64,000 nucleotides of DNA from an uncultured Prolixibacteraceae bacterium (lineage in GTDB: Bacteria > Bacteroidota > Bacteroidia > Bacteroidales > Prolixibacteraceae), in assembly GCA_903834475.1 (NCBI GenBank), contig CAILJH010000284.1:1-64000 (forward strand), given 5' to 3'. The position numbers were made by a program, and so were the translations under genes. The first letter of the stretch is position 1; each line of letters starts with the position of its first letter. Below the pieces are notes generated by a model. It saw nothing but the letters and a program-made list of their open reading frames with translations, was not told where the DNA came from and did no database searches. Positions 1 to 10,058 of this stretch are shown one piece after another.

Positions 1-391
1 CATCCAGTGTTGAGACTTGAATCCCGTTTCCAAAACTGGTTTCGCCTTCAATAAAGCACAATTCAATATTTTCCAGAATCACATGATCCTGAATGTCGTA
101 ATTGGCTATGTAATTGGTGATATGATGAATATATACCTGGTCGCCGATGGTGCAATTGTGTATGCTGGCATTGTACATTCCACAATTGCGGACGATTCCA
201 CCGCTGAATTCAACCGTTCCGGAGTTATTCCCGATTTTCACACAGCCTGAAAACTGTACGTTCCGGATATTTTCGGGAATAAACGAATCGACTGCAAAAA
301 TCTGGTTCCAATCCGTTGCTGCACAACCTTGGTTTTTTAATGTTTCTATTTCCGGAGGAGTGAGAGTCCGGTATTCCTGAATCTTTTTCAA
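1..391 (-). CDS. DUF4954-like family protein, N-terminal fragment (runs off the left edge; probable TTG start)
   Basis: Minus-strand frame from 391 to 1 is open: LKKIQEYRTLTPPEIETLKNQGCAATDWNQIFAV...IRNVQFSGCVKIG...NCTIGDQVYIHHITNYIANYDIQDHVILENIELCFIEGET. This resembles the left-handed beta-helix DUF4954 family. Absent from the ORF track because it is truncated and has no ATG. Confidence 0.6.
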   Translation of the reverse strand, partial: MKKIQEYRTLTPPEIETLKNQGCAATDWNQIFAVDSFIPENIRNVQFSGCVKIGNNSGTVEFSGGIVRNCGMYNASIHNCTIGDQVYIHHITNYIANYDIQDHVILENIELCFIEGETSFGNGIQVSTLD

Positions 392-402
392 TGCAGTTAT
401 TT

Positions 403-1119
403 TTATGAAGTTATTCGGGCGAGATAATCGTAATGCCCGCCTTTAAATATTTTATTCACTTTCAGTTGATTTTTTTCGGCAATACTTTTCAGATTATCCG
501 GATCGACATACAACCATGGAAATGGCTGACTGACGCAGTTCAGATATTCAGTTTGAAAGTTCATTTCACCGTAATATTTATCGGCCGAAATGTCGATCAG
601 GGTCGAGCCGTCTTCCTCTTCAAATAAATAAATCAGATCCGACGAATCAATCAGAATCTGAGCACCCGGATTGAGCAAGGTTTTTAAATGATGGAACAAA
701 ACTTCCAACCCACTCAGCGTTCCGGCAATTCCGGTTCCGTTCATGAGCAGAATAATGGTGTCGAATGTTTGTGAATTGAATTTGAAAATGTCCTTTTGGA
801 TGACATTCCGGAGATTTCTGTTTTTTAAAACCTCACAGCAAAGTGAAGATGTTTCAAGCGAGGTGACATCGAATCCTTTTTCCTGAAGATAAACTGAATG
901 GGTACCTGCTCCGGCACCAACATCCAGAATTTTTCCGGAGCAGAGGCTCATGGCTTTTTTTTCAAGGGCGGGCATTTGCTTGTATGTTCTGAAAAGATAG
1001 TTTGTTTCGATGGTATCATCTTCAAAATCATCGGAATGGATGATAATGGGCAGGTCAACAGAATTGAAGTGATAGTTAGATACAGCCCGTCCCATCGGAT
1101 CATCGAAGTGTTGAGTCAT
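403..1119 (-). CDS. class I SAM-dependent methyltransferase
   Basis: Motif I ILDVGAGAGTHSVYL, then DTIILLMNGTGI. The ORF track extends to 1275, but MTQHFDDPMGRAVSNYHF at 1119 is the more likely start. Confidence 0.75.
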   Translation of the reverse strand: MTQHFDDPMGRAVSNYHFNSVDLPIIIHSDDFEDDTIETNYLFRTYKQMPALEKKAMSLCSGKILDVGAGAGTHSVYLQEKGFDVTSLETSSLCCEVLKNRNLRNVIQKDIFKFNSQTFDTIILLMNGTGIAGTLSGLEVLFHHLKTLLNPGAQILIDSSDLIYLFEEEDGSTLIDISADKYYGEMNFQTEYLNCVSQPFPWLYVDPDNLKSIAEKNQLKVNKIFKGGHYDYLARITS

Positions 1120-1129
1120 ACGTCGTTTT

Positions 1130-1408
1130 TCAGGATTTAATTTCAGCTTTTTTTTGCTCAAATTTAAAACATGTCTTTTGTTTTTGGGAGTAAATGTAAA
1201 ATCCTTCTGAAGGCCCCTCGCCAATAACCACGATTTTTGAGTCGGGCATATTTTTCGAAAAGGCAACAACGTCATCGAAGTTGATGTTGTTGCGCTGAAG
1301 CCATTTGGATGTTAAAAAGTCACCAATTCGCCACCTGCTTCCATTAACTTCTGCCTGTTCGAAAAATTTCAGTGCATCTTCAAAAGTAATTTCAACAAAT
1401 TCAGTCAT
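1130..1408 (-). CDS. conserved hypothetical protein
   Basis: ORF MTEFVEITFEDALKFFEQ..., start revised from 1447 to 1408; closely upstream of the methyltransferase. Confidence 0.55.
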   Translation of the reverse strand: MTEFVEITFEDALKFFEQAEVNGSRWRIGDFLTSKWLQRNNINFDDVVAFSKNMPDSKIVVIGEGPSEGFYIYSQKQKTCFKFEQKKAEIKS

Positions 1409-1531
1409 ATTTTGTCGGTAATATTTTACTAAGATATAGTAAAGCAAGGTTAATAAAAAATTTCCACTCTAATTTGATTTTCAGAGACAGAAATGATAAA
1501 ATGAGATAAATGATTCGGAGAGTTTCTGTCA

Positions 1532-1569
1532 AAAGTAAAGCCGGCTAACAGTTTAACCGGCTTTACTTT
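1532..1569 (-). terminator. putative intrinsic terminator of the OMPP1/FadL-like gene
   Basis: Long stem aaagtaaagccggctaa / ttaaccggctttacttt (16 of 17 positions pair), just downstream of the minus-strand CDS ending at 1583. Confidence 0.6.
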
Positions 1570-1582
1570 CATAGAACCTAAA

Positions 1583-3088
1583 TCAGAATTTATAGCCGAG
1601 GGTAAAAATGAGGTTATTTTGAGTTGAACTGTATTGTATCATTTCATTGGCATTTGCATCAGGGTATAATTTAATACTTTGCTGATCAATTACGTGCTGT
1701 AATGCTGCATCGAAAAAGAAACTGCCTTGTTTGAATCCAAAACCTCCGGAGACTGTAGTGTAGGGTTTGTCGATGTGCTGGCTTCTTGAATCTAAATAGC
1801 TTGTAATAAATGCGTTTGGATAGTTTTCGTAACCGGCGCGCAGGCTGAAATTCTTATCTACACGGAATTCTCCACCGACATGAAGATTACCTACCATTCG
1901 GTATGCCTTCTTTATTTCAGCATTCTGATCGTAAAAATCATATCCGTCACTTCCTTTATTCAATTTGGCGGTCGAATAATCAACAACTTCGTAATCCACA
2001 CTGATCAAAGCGGATTTGCCGATCACATATGCTCCACTCAACACAATTTTCAGTGGTGTGGATACGGCATAATCATAGATCCCGGCTTTATCCGGTTTGG
2101 CCGAATATTTTTCAGTCTTACCATCCGAAATATAGGTTATGGAAGAATTCATGCCACTGTTATACGTGTCGTGAAGATTATAAAATGTTGGAGTGTGTAT
2201 GGCCAGACCCAGTCTTAGATTAGTTGTAGGTTTATAGATTGCTCCAAGTTTAACGTTAAATCCGTATCCTGTAGTGCTCAGTGAAGTATTAAAATTGAAA
2301 TCGTTAAAATACGGAATGTTGTTATTTGCATCAAATTCCATCAAGTTGGCATTCTCTTTGAAATAAACATCATGAATACCTAAAGTTCCTCCGATGTATA
2401 ATTTATGATTAAAATTGGCAGCAAATGCGAGGAGATATTCATTGATGTGTCCTTCCCGCTGGGTTGTTTTGCGTACCGACTGTTTATATCCGTTGTCTGA
2501 TATGTCGTTAAAATACTGTTTGTTTTGATCATCATAGTTCAGCAAATAGGTATCCCATGCCAGGCGCTCGTAATAAGGATCTAAATTATCTGGTGTCGTA
2601 TATGGATTGTTGGCATTGTTTGTAAAGTATTTCAGAAGTGAACTGTTAGTATTCGAACCTTCGGCAAGCATATTCGCCGAAAAACCACCGAGTCTGTTGA
2701 ATCCCATTCCGAAGCTGAGACTTACCAAACCTGTTTCGCTGTTTGTACCGGTAGGAATTGTGGTAACATAACCAATATTGTTGATACTTCCGGTATATCT
2801 TGAATCGGTGGCGGTACTGCCATTATTCAGATAATTTCCGTCAACACTTGACTTTCCAACTGACGAAGTGAACGTAAATTCACCCGAGCGGTATACTGCT
2901 GCTCCTGCAGGGTTAATACTCAAGGAAGAAAAATCACCACCCAATGCACCGAATGCATTACCCATGGCTGTTGAACGGGCAGTTCCGCTGATGTGGTAGT
3001 TCGAATATCTTAAGGCATCAGTAAGATCCTGGGCGAATGTGCTCCATGCTAAGAGCACTATACTGATTGTATATACTAACTTTTTCAT
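1583..3088 (-). CDS. OMPP1/FadL-like outer membrane protein
   Basis: Signal peptide MKKLVYTISIVLLAWSTFAQ; ALRYSNYHISGTARSTAMGNAFGALGGDFSSLSINPAGAAVY; C-terminal LGYKF beta-barrel end. Confidence 0.75.
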   Translation of the reverse strand: MKKLVYTISIVLLAWSTFAQDLTDALRYSNYHISGTARSTAMGNAFGALGGDFSSLSINPAGAAVYRSGEFTFTSSVGKSSVDGNYLNNGSTATDSRYTGSINNIGYVTTIPTGTNSETGLVSLSFGMGFNRLGGFSANMLAEGSNTNSSLLKYFTNNANNPYTTPDNLDPYYERLAWDTYLLNYDDQNKQYFNDISDNGYKQSVRKTTQREGHINEYLLAFAANFNHKLYIGGTLGIHDVYFKENANLMEFDANNNIPYFNDFNFNTSLSTTGYGFNVKLGAIYKPTTNLRLGLAIHTPTFYNLHDTYNSGMNSSITYISDGKTEKYSAKPDKAGIYDYAVSTPLKIVLSGAYVIGKSALISVDYEVVDYSTAKLNKGSDGYDFYDQNAEIKKAYRMVGNLHVGGEFRVDKNFSLRAGYENYPNAFITSYLDSRSQHIDKPYTTVSGGFGFKQGSFFFDAALQHVIDQQSIKLYPDANANEMIQYSSTQNNLIFTLGYKF

Positions 3089-3141
3089 GATTTCGGTATT
3101 TATAGTTTGTTTGAATTCAGTTCTTGTTTTTTTGGTTTATA

Positions 3142-4608
3142 TTATCTACGGTGTCCAGATCCACCGCCTGATCCGCCACCTGAGCTGCTCCCACCGCCTC
3201 CGCCTCCGGAGGAACTTCCACCTCCACCTCCTGAATAGGAACTTGATGAACGGCTTGGTGAGCTGACACTTGATCCGCTGCTTTCTGAAGATCTGCTGTA
3301 GCTTGAGGAACTTCTGGAAGGTGACGATGAGCTGGAACCGTTTGAATAAGTCGAGCTGGACTGGTAAGTTTGTCTCATACTGGATGAACTTCTTGGTTGG
3401 CTGTAGGTTGAGCCAGAATTGGCGCTTCTTACAGTCGGCCGCTCTGCATTGACGCCAGAGGTACGTGGTCTGGTATAACTGGTGCTGTTGAAATTGGATT
3501 GATTTACAATTCTTGGCTTGTTGTAACTTGGGGTATAATTCTGGCTTTGTCTTACTGTTCTGCTCTGATTATATGTGCTGCCGGTTGTTGATGGCTCGTA
3601 TGACCGGCGTGAACTTTCTGAAACGCCTGTTCCCGGACGAACCATTTGAGTACGTGAATCACTTCTGCCTTGTACCTGACTTCCGGTAGCACCATTTCTG
3701 GTAACCGAATTAACGCCGGTTGCAGGTCTGCGGTCATTTACGATAGTAGCATTTTTTGTGTCCTGAGTATTGCCTGATGCATTAATGGTACGACTTCTCT
3801 CATGACCGTTCTCAATCCATGAATTCTGACCTGATGCACTCTTATCCTGAACTGCAGATTGATTGGAGTTATTTAAACTGTTCAGGTTTGATACTCTTCC
3901 TGAAATATTTAAATTGTTGTTTAATCCATTTCCAGCACTGTTCTCATTGGTAGGTCTTCTCCGGGCTACATCATAATTGTTCTTGTAATTTCTGTCGCCT
4001 GAGTAAAATCCGCCATAGTATCCACCTCCGTAACCATAATAAGGATATCCATAACCATAACCATATCCATAGCCGGGGTAACCGAAGTAAGGATAGCCAC
4101 CGTATCCTCCAAGTCCAAAGGAGAACCCATAGGAAGGAAATCCCCAGTACCCACCGTACCCGCCAAATCCACCATATCCATAATAAAAGTCGTCATAAAA
4201 GAACGGATCGTAATAAGAACTGTAAAACGGATTGTAGAAACGGTTAATTCTGGACGAATAGTCCATGTCATCGTCGTAATAGTTATTAATGACGTACTTT
4301 ACATCGTCGTCATTGTAATAGACCGTCGTATCAGAATTCATCAAATTCGGATTATTCATGTCATCTGCCTGAATGTTCACATTTTGATCCGGCTGAGACA
4401 TGTCTGGTTTCTGATCCTGAGCCACATGGCTTTTAGCTTGTGTTGAACTTTCCTTTGCAGGAGCTGTACTTTCCACTATTGCGACAGGTGGAACATCTCC
4501 TGGAGAAAAATAAATATCATCGTCGTACGTTTTAGCCGTATAGGTTCCTGTAGCACATGCGCTGACCAAAATTGCGACAACTGCGATCAATGGAAGTTTC
4601 GTTTTCAT
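3142..4608 (-). CDS. low-complexity Gly/Tyr/Ser-rich lipoprotein, hypothetical
   Basis: Lipoprotein signal MKTKLPLIAVVAILVSAC; central YGYGGFGGYGGY... tract; Ser/Gly-rich tail SSSGGGGGGSSSGGGSGGGSGHRR. Confidence 0.7.
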   Translation of the reverse strand: MKTKLPLIAVVAILVSACATGTYTAKTYDDDIYFSPGDVPPVAIVESTAPAKESSTQAKSHVAQDQKPDMSQPDQNVNIQADDMNNPNLMNSDTTVYYNDDDVKYVINNYYDDDMDYSSRINRFYNPFYSSYYDPFFYDDFYYGYGGFGGYGGYWGFPSYGFSFGLGGYGGYPYFGYPGYGYGYGYGYPYYGYGGGYYGGFYSGDRNYKNNYDVARRRPTNENSAGNGLNNNLNISGRVSNLNSLNNSNQSAVQDKSASGQNSWIENGHERSRTINASGNTQDTKNATIVNDRRPATGVNSVTRNGATGSQVQGRSDSRTQMVRPGTGVSESSRRSYEPSTTGSTYNQSRTVRQSQNYTPSYNKPRIVNQSNFNSTSYTRPRTSGVNAERPTVRSANSGSTYSQPRSSSSMRQTYQSSSTYSNGSSSSSPSRSSSSYSRSSESSGSSVSSPSRSSSSYSGGGGGSSSGGGGGGSSSGGGSGGGSGHRR

Positions 4609-4702
4609 AGTACACCCTCCTTTATAATGAAGATTAAATTTACTTTCTTTGTAGCCTTAAAAGTAGCATGAAAAAAACAAATACCATACCAAAAATTCAA
4701 AA

Positions 4703-6178
4703 ATGGCAAAAGAATTGACTTCACGCAGCGAAAATTATTCACAGTGGTATAACGATCTGGTTGTCAAGGCTGATTTAGCTGATAATTCTGCGGTTAGAGG
4801 ATGCATGGTCATCAAACCATACGGATATGCAATCTGGGAAAAGATGCAGGCAGAGCTTGACCGAATGTTTAAGGAGACCGGACATGTTAACGCATACTTT
4901 CCGTTATTTATTCCAAAATCATTTTTCAGCAAGGAAGCCAGTCACGTGGAAGGTTTTGCCAAAGAATGTGCCGTAGTCACTCATTACCGTCTGATGAACG
5001 ATCCGAATGGAAAAGGAATTATAGTTGACCCGGATGCAAAACTGGAAGAAGAACTCATCGTCAGGCCAACTTCAGAAACCATTATATGGAGTACCTATAA
5101 AACCTGGATTCAATCATACCGCGATTTACCCATTCTGGTTAATCAGTGGGCAAATGTTGTACGTTGGGAGATGCGTACCCGATTGTTTCTGAGAACTACC
5201 GAATTCCTTTGGCAGGAAGGGCATACCGCCCATGCAACCAGTCAGGAAGCCTTGGAGGAAACCGAACGCATGGTGAATGTATATGCAACATTTGCAGAAA
5301 AGTTTATGGCGATGCCAGTAATCATGGGCGCAAAATCGGCTAACGAACGATTCGCAGGAGCTGTTGAAACTTATACCATCGAAGCCATGATGCAGGATGG
5401 GAAGGCTTTGCAGTCGGGAACTTCACACTTTTTAGGCCAGAATTTTGCCAAAGCATTCGATGTTCGTTTTGCAACCAAGGAAGGTACAGAAGAGTATGTT
5501 TGGGCAACTTCGTGGGGAGCTTCTACCCGTTTGATGGGCGCTTTAATCATGGCTCATTCCGATGATAATGGCTTGGTTCTTCCTCCAAAACTGGCACCTT
5601 TTCAGGTTGTAATTGTGCCGATTTACAAGCAGGCAGAACAACTGGTTGCTATTTCAGAAAAAGTGGAAAGTATTGTTTCCAAATTGAAAGCTTTGGGTAT
5701 ATCTGTCAAATTCGATAACAACGACAATAAAAAACCGGGCTGGAAATTTGCCGAATATGAATTAAAAGGTGTTCCGGTTCGAATTGCAATCGGGCCGCGC
5801 GATCTTGAAAACGGTACGGTGGAAGTTGCACGCCGCGACACACTTGAAAAACAGGTTGTACCTATGGATGGAATAGATCTGTTTATTCAGCAATTACTCA
5901 ACGATATTCAGGAAAATATCTACAATAAGGCATTGGTATTCCGTAATGAAATGATTACTCCTGTTGAAACTTATGAAGAGTTTAAAGAAGTTCTTCAGAA
6001 TAAAGGTGGATTTGTATCGGCGCACTGGGATGGTACTCCGGAGACTGAACAGAAAATTAAGGATGAAACCAAAGCGACTATCCGCTGTATTCCTTTTGAT
6101 CAGGTTTTGGAAGAAGGAAAATGTGTGTATTCCGGAAAACCTTCGAATGGAAGAGTCTTATTTGCACTATCTTATTAA
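4703..6178 (+). CDS. proS: proline--tRNA ligase
   Basis: Class II aa[60 protein letters not shown]-terminal [18 protein letters not shown]. Confidence 0.97.
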   Translation: MAKELTSRSENYSQWYNDLVVKADLADNSAVRGCMVIKPYGYAIWEKMQAELDRMFKETGHVNAYFPLFIPKSFFSKEASHVEGFAKECAVVTHYRLMNDPNGKGIIVDPDAKLEEELIVRPTSETIIWSTYKTWIQSYRDLPILVNQWANVVRWEMRTRLFLRTTEFLWQEGHTAHATSQEALEETERMVNVYATFAEKFMAMPVIMGAKSANERFAGAVETYTIEAMMQDGKALQSGTSHFLGQNFAKAFDVRFATKEGTEEYVWATSWGASTRLMGALIMAHSDDNGLVLPPKLAPFQVVIVPIYKQAEQLVAISEKVESIVSKLKALGISVKFDNNDNKKPGWKFAEYELKGVPVRIAIGPRDLENGTVEVARRDTLEKQVVPMDGIDLFIQQLLNDIQENIYNKALVFRNEMITPVETYEEFKEVLQNKGGFVSAHWDGTPETEQKIKDETKATIRCIPFDQVLEEGKCVYSGKPSNGRVLFALSY

Positions 6179-6197
6179 AACTTAAAATTCATAGGCA

Positions 6198-6236
6198 GGA
6201 AAAGCAGTCAGGTTTGGCTGCTTTTCTTATTTTTAT
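6198..6236 (+). terminator. putative intrinsic terminator of proS
   Basis: Stem ggaaaagcag...ctgcttttc followed by a T-rich tract. Confidence 0.6.
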
Positions 6237-6257
6237 AGAATAATTTAATCGAAGCAA

Positions 6258-6944
6258 ATGGAATCAAAAACGATTAATGCCAGTCAGTTGGAAGGGATGG
6301 TTTTAAAAACCAACCTGAAACAGGAAGTTTACCGGAAAACCATTAACTCTTTTGCTTTGCTGAAAGAGGTATTGAAGGAAATCGCAGATGATTACGTTGT
6401 CCAGTTAAAGGGTAAAGTGGATGAAAATGTGCTTCCTTCATTTCAGGAAAAAGGACTTTTTGAAGCAGAGTTCAAAATAGGAGGTGACATTCTCATTTTC
6501 AGCATGCATTCCAACGTTTTTGTTTTTAACCGTGAACATCCGATCTGGAAACTGGATTACATCAAAAACAATCCGAATAATTCATATTGTGGTGTTTTTA
6601 ATATCTACAATTTTCTGGCCGATTCGTTTAAATACAGTCGTTATGAAGACTTGGGATATCTCATTGCGAGGATTTTTGTAAACTGTGAAAATCATTTTTT
6701 TGTGGAAGGTAAACGACAATCCAGCGAGTTGGTCAAAGATTTTGGAAGCGATGAACTGACCAAAGAAAACCTGAAGGAAATTATTGAAACAGCCATTCAA
6801 TATGCCATTGATTTTGATTTGCTGGTTCCACCGTATGATCAGGTAAAGATTGCAACGGTGGAACAAATGCACACGGAAATCAGTCATTCCCGGGTTCAAA
6901 CCGGTAAACGCTTGGGCTTTAAATTTAATTCAGACGACGTTTAA
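6258..6944 (+). CDS. conserved hypothetical protein
   Basis: 228-aa ORF MESKTINASQLEGMVLKTNLKQEVYRKTINSFALLKEVLKEIADDY...; no named family recognised. Confidence 0.65.
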   Translation: MESKTINASQLEGMVLKTNLKQEVYRKTINSFALLKEVLKEIADDYVVQLKGKVDENVLPSFQEKGLFEAEFKIGGDILIFSMHSNVFVFNREHPIWKLDYIKNNPNNSYCGVFNIYNFLADSFKYSRYEDLGYLIARIFVNCENHFFVEGKRQSSELVKDFGSDELTKENLKEIIETAIQYAIDFDLLVPPYDQVKIATVEQMHTEISHSRVQTGKRLGFKFNSDDV

Positions 6945-7025
6945 AAGAATTATAAGTTATAAATTATGAATGATTAGTGTGTACGATGTTGGAGTTGTAA
7001 ATCATTCATTTTCAATTATTAAAAT

Positions 7026-8252
7026 ATGGAAAAAGTACTTGACCGGTTTTTAAGATATGTTCAGATTTATACCACTTCCGATCCTGAAAGTGAAACATTC
7101 CCCAGTACTGCCCGGCAATTGTATTTCGCCGATCTTCTGGCCAATGAATTGCGTCAGATTGGATTGAGCGAGGTTTCCCGTGATGAATTCGGATATGTGA
7201 TTGCAACATTGCCGTCCAATTTGGATCATTCGGTTCCTGTTGTGGGCTTTGTTGCTCATATGGATTCAAGTCCCGACTATTTTGGAGAAAATGTAAAACC
7301 ACAAATGGTAAAGAATTACCAGGGGCAGGATTTGGTATTGAATGCCGATCTGGAAATGATTTTAAGTCCGGCTGATTTTCCTGACCTGTTCAAATACCTT
7401 GGTCAGGATTTGATTACTACTGACGGAAACACCTTGCTTGGGGCTGATGATAAAGCAGGGATTGCTGAAATTATTACTGCAATGGACCACCTGATTCGAC
7501 ATCCGGAAATCAGACATGGTAAAATCAGGATTTGCTTTACTCCTGACGAAGAAGTTGGAAGGGGAACCGATCATTTTAATGTTGCGCAGTTTGGAGCCGA
7601 TTTCGCTTTCACTCTTGACGGCAGTGAAATAGGGGAATTGGAATATGAAAATTTCAATGCTGCCAGTGCTAAAATTACAGTGAAAGGTCGCAGTGTTCAT
7701 CCCGGATCGGCAAAAAATGCCATGATTAATTCGATGCTTGTTGCCAACCGGATTATCCAGGCTTTGCCACCAGACCAACGGCCTGAGCATACTGAAGGAT
7801 ACGAAGGCTTTTTTCACCTGACATCTTTCGAAGGTGATGTATCGCTGACCAAAATCGAATACATCATTCGCGATCACGATTTGGCCAAGTTTGAAGCAAA
7901 GAAAAACCTGATGAAGGAAATCTGTGGGTTAGTGAATTTGCAGTATGGAAAAGGAACTGTTTCCCTGGAAGTGCATGATCAATACTACAACATGAAGCTG
8001 AAAGTGGAGCCGGTGAAATACATAGTAGATCTGGCTGAACAGGCAATGAAGGATGTGGGTGTCACTCCTAAAATCAAAGCCATTCGCGGCGGAACCGACG
8101 GCGCACGGCTTTCGTGGGATGGACTGCCTTGCCCCAATATTTTTGCCGGAGGTCACAATTTCCATGGGCCGTACGAATTTGTTCCTGTCAATTCGATGGA
8201 AAAGGCAGTAGAGGTAATTGTTCGGATTGCCGAGCTGGTTGCAAAACAGTAG
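7026..8252 (+). CDS. pepT: peptidase T
   Basis: M20 family; GFVAHMDSSPDYFGENVKPQ, LGADDKAGIAEI, CFTPDEEVGRGTDHF, IRGGTDGARLSWDGLPCPNIFAGGHNFHGPYEF. Confidence 0.96.
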   Translation: MEKVLDRFLRYVQIYTTSDPESETFPSTARQLYFADLLANELRQIGLSEVSRDEFGYVIATLPSNLDHSVPVVGFVAHMDSSPDYFGENVKPQMVKNYQGQDLVLNADLEMILSPADFPDLFKYLGQDLITTDGNTLLGADDKAGIAEIITAMDHLIRHPEIRHGKIRICFTPDEEVGRGTDHFNVAQFGADFAFTLDGSEIGELEYENFNAASAKITVKGRSVHPGSAKNAMINSMLVANRIIQALPPDQRPEHTEGYEGFFHLTSFEGDVSLTKIEYIIRDHDLAKFEAKKNLMKEICGLVNLQYGKGTVSLEVHDQYYNMKLKVEPVKYIVDLAEQAMKDVGVTPKIKAIRGGTDGARLSWDGLPCPNIFAGGHNFHGPYEFVPVNSMEKAVEVIVRIAELVAKQ

Positions 8253-8286
8253 ATAGTGAGCATTCGCAGGTTGAAGAAATAATGCA

Positions 8287-8330
8287 TTTTTTTGGTAGAG
8301 ACGCACGGCCGTGCGTCTCTACCAAAAAAA
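8287..8330. repeat. 44-bp perfect palindrome (core GTAGAGACGCACGGCCGTGCGTCTCTAC)
   Basis: tttttttggtagagacgcacggcc|gtgcgtctctaccaaaaaaa read directly; the 28-bp core recurs at 26973-27000. Confidence 0.95.
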
Positions 8331-8346
8331 CCAAAAATATTTTGCT

Positions 8347-9687
8347 ATGGTTGAGCAATTTCTGAAATACATTCACGAAGAGAAGCTGTTTCATTCGTCG
8401 CAGCGTATTTTGCTGGCGGTAAGTGGCGGTGCCGACTCGATGCTGATGTTGCATTTATTCACCAACGCAGGCTTTTCGGTGGCTGTTGCTCATTGTAATT
8501 TTGGATTGCGGGGTGGCGAATCGGATGGCGATGAGCAATTCGTTGCGGAATATTGCGACAAGCACAATCTGGCCTTTTTCGTTAAGCATTTCAATACTCA
8601 GGACTATGCCTTGGAGAAAGGTATTTCGATTGAAATGTCCGCCCGCGATCTTCGGTATGCATGGCTTGACGGTCTGCTTTCGAAACACAATCTGGAGCTT
8701 CTTGCCACGGCACATCATCAGGACGATGTGATTGAAACCTTCCTGATTAATCTTTCCAGAGGTAGTGGCGTTAAGGGTTTGAGTGGTATTCAAACTAAAT
8801 CGGGTAAAATTATTCGTCCCATGTTGTTTACCAATCGGACTGAAATTCTGGAATATTGTACCCGGTTAAAAATTGACTTTCGAACGGACTCCAGTAACGT
8901 CGATACCGTTTATAAGCGAAATTTGATACGTAAGCAGATTTTGCCTTTGCTCGAACAGGTGAATCCTGCTTTCCGGAGAAATGCCCTGAAAACCATCGGA
9001 AACCTGCACGAAACAGGGCAACTTTTTCAGCAACGAATGAATGAAATAAGGTCGTATGTTTATTCTGAAGATGAACAGGGAGTGATGATTCACATTGAAA
9101 AGCTGCTCGCTTTTAGTCCGTTGCGAACTATTCTTTTTGAATTGATCCGCGAATTTGGATTCCATATTGATCAGATTGAAGATATTATCGACTCATTAAC
9201 CAAAGAATCGGGACGCAAATTTTTCTCGGAAGACTACCGGTTGATAAAGGACCGCGAATATTTGCTCATTTCGCCTTTCAAAACAAAATCGACGCAGATA
9301 TCCTACATTGAAGAGGATAGTCTGAAAATAAAATATCCGGTTCAACTTTTGCTCGAAAGATTTGACCGCACCTCAGATTTCAGGTTTTCAACCAATCCAA
9401 ATGTAGTTGATCTGGATTTGGATCAATTGGTTTTTCCTTTGATTCTAAGGCATTGGCAGGACGGCGAATACTTTCAGCCATTAGGTATGACGGGCATGAA
9501 AAAGTTGAGCGATTTCTTTGTTGATGAGAAATACTCCATTCCGGAAAAGGAAAATGCATGGATTTTAGCCAGTGGCAATCAGGTAGTTTGGATTGTCGGC
9601 AAACGGCTGGATGACCGGTTTAAGATTGCTGCGAAAACGACGCGAATTCTGAGGATCAAATGGTTAATTGTTAATGATAAATTGTAA
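8347..9687 (+). CDS. tilS: tRNA(Ile)-lysidine synthetase
   Basis: ILLAVSGGADSMLMLHLF PP-loop; HCNFGLRGGESDGDEQFV; ATAHHQDDVIETFLINLSRGSGVKGLSGI. The ORF track start 8311 is a GTG inside the palindrome; ATG 8347 (MVEQFLKYIHEE) is more likely. Confidence 0.93.
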   Translation: MVEQFLKYIHEEKLFHSSQRILLAVSGGADSMLMLHLFTNAGFSVAVAHCNFGLRGGESDGDEQFVAEYCDKHNLAFFVKHFNTQDYALEKGISIEMSARDLRYAWLDGLLSKHNLELLATAHHQDDVIETFLINLSRGSGVKGLSGIQTKSGKIIRPMLFTNRTEILEYCTRLKIDFRTDSSNVDTVYKRNLIRKQILPLLEQVNPAFRRNALKTIGNLHETGQLFQQRMNEIRSYVYSEDEQGVMIHIEKLLAFSPLRTILFELIREFGFHIDQIEDIIDSLTKESGRKFFSEDYRLIKDREYLLISPFKTKSTQISYIEEDSLKIKYPVQLLLERFDRTSDFRFSTNPNVVDLDLDQLVFPLILRHWQDGEYFQPLGMTGMKKLSDFFVDEKYSIPEKENAWILASGNQVVWIVGKRLDDRFKIAAKTTRILRIKWLIVNDKL

Positions 9688-9689
9688 AT
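9661..9689. repeat. left arm of inverted repeat bracketing the four-helix-bundle gene
   Basis: tggttaattgttaatgataaattgtaaat aligns at most positions with the reverse complement of 10053-10088 (tgattaatggttaatgataaatggttaat). Confidence 0.75.
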
Positions 9690-9698
9690 GAAATCCAT

Positions 9699-10058
9699 AT
9701 GAAGGATAACATCGTAAAAAGTAAAAGTTTTGCTTTTGCTATTCGGATTGTCAGACTTTATCAATTCTTAGTTGATACCAAAAAAGAGTTTGTCTTGTCA
9801 AAACAATTATTGAGAAGTGGAACAAGCGTGGGCGCGATGGTTCGCGAGGCTGAACACGCAGAGACAAAGCCTGATTTTATTCACAAAATGGCAATAGCGC
9901 AAAAGGAAATCAACGAAACTATTTATTGGCTGGAGCTGTTAGCCGAAACAAACTTCTTGACAAAAGAGCAATTTGAAAGTATAAACGCTGATGCGGAAGA
10001 GCTGATTAAACTGGTAACCGCAATATTAAAATCCACAAAAGCAAATTTGAAAAATTAA
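9699..10058 (+). CDS. four helix bundle protein (S23 / 23S rRNA IVS-encoded-protein-like family)
   Basis: KSKSFAFAIRIVRLYQFLVDTKKEFVLSKQLLRSGTSVGAMVREAEHAETKPDFIHKMAIAQKEINETIYWLELL is characteristic of this family. Confidence 0.9.
   Translation: MKDNIVKSKSFAFAIRIVRLYQFLVDTKKEFVLSKQLLRSGTSVGAMVREAEHAETKPDFIHKMAIAQKEINETIYWLELLAETNFLTKEQFESINADAEELIKLVTAILKSTKANLKN

Noticed and set aside
3966-4271. 101-aa overlapping ORF rich in Met, Asp and Thr
   Set aside because: Alternative frame of the Gly/Tyr-rich lipoprotein gene; its composition follows from the repeat codons.
7362-7877. 171-aa antisense ORF
   Set aside because: Opposite pepT; no domain signature.
8114-8365. ORF containing GRDARPCVSTKK, and similar ORFs with ETHGRASLP at 8188-8454 and 26587-27018
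   Set aside because: These peptides are translations of the GTAGAGACGCACGGCCGTGCGTCTCTAC palindrome, not genes.
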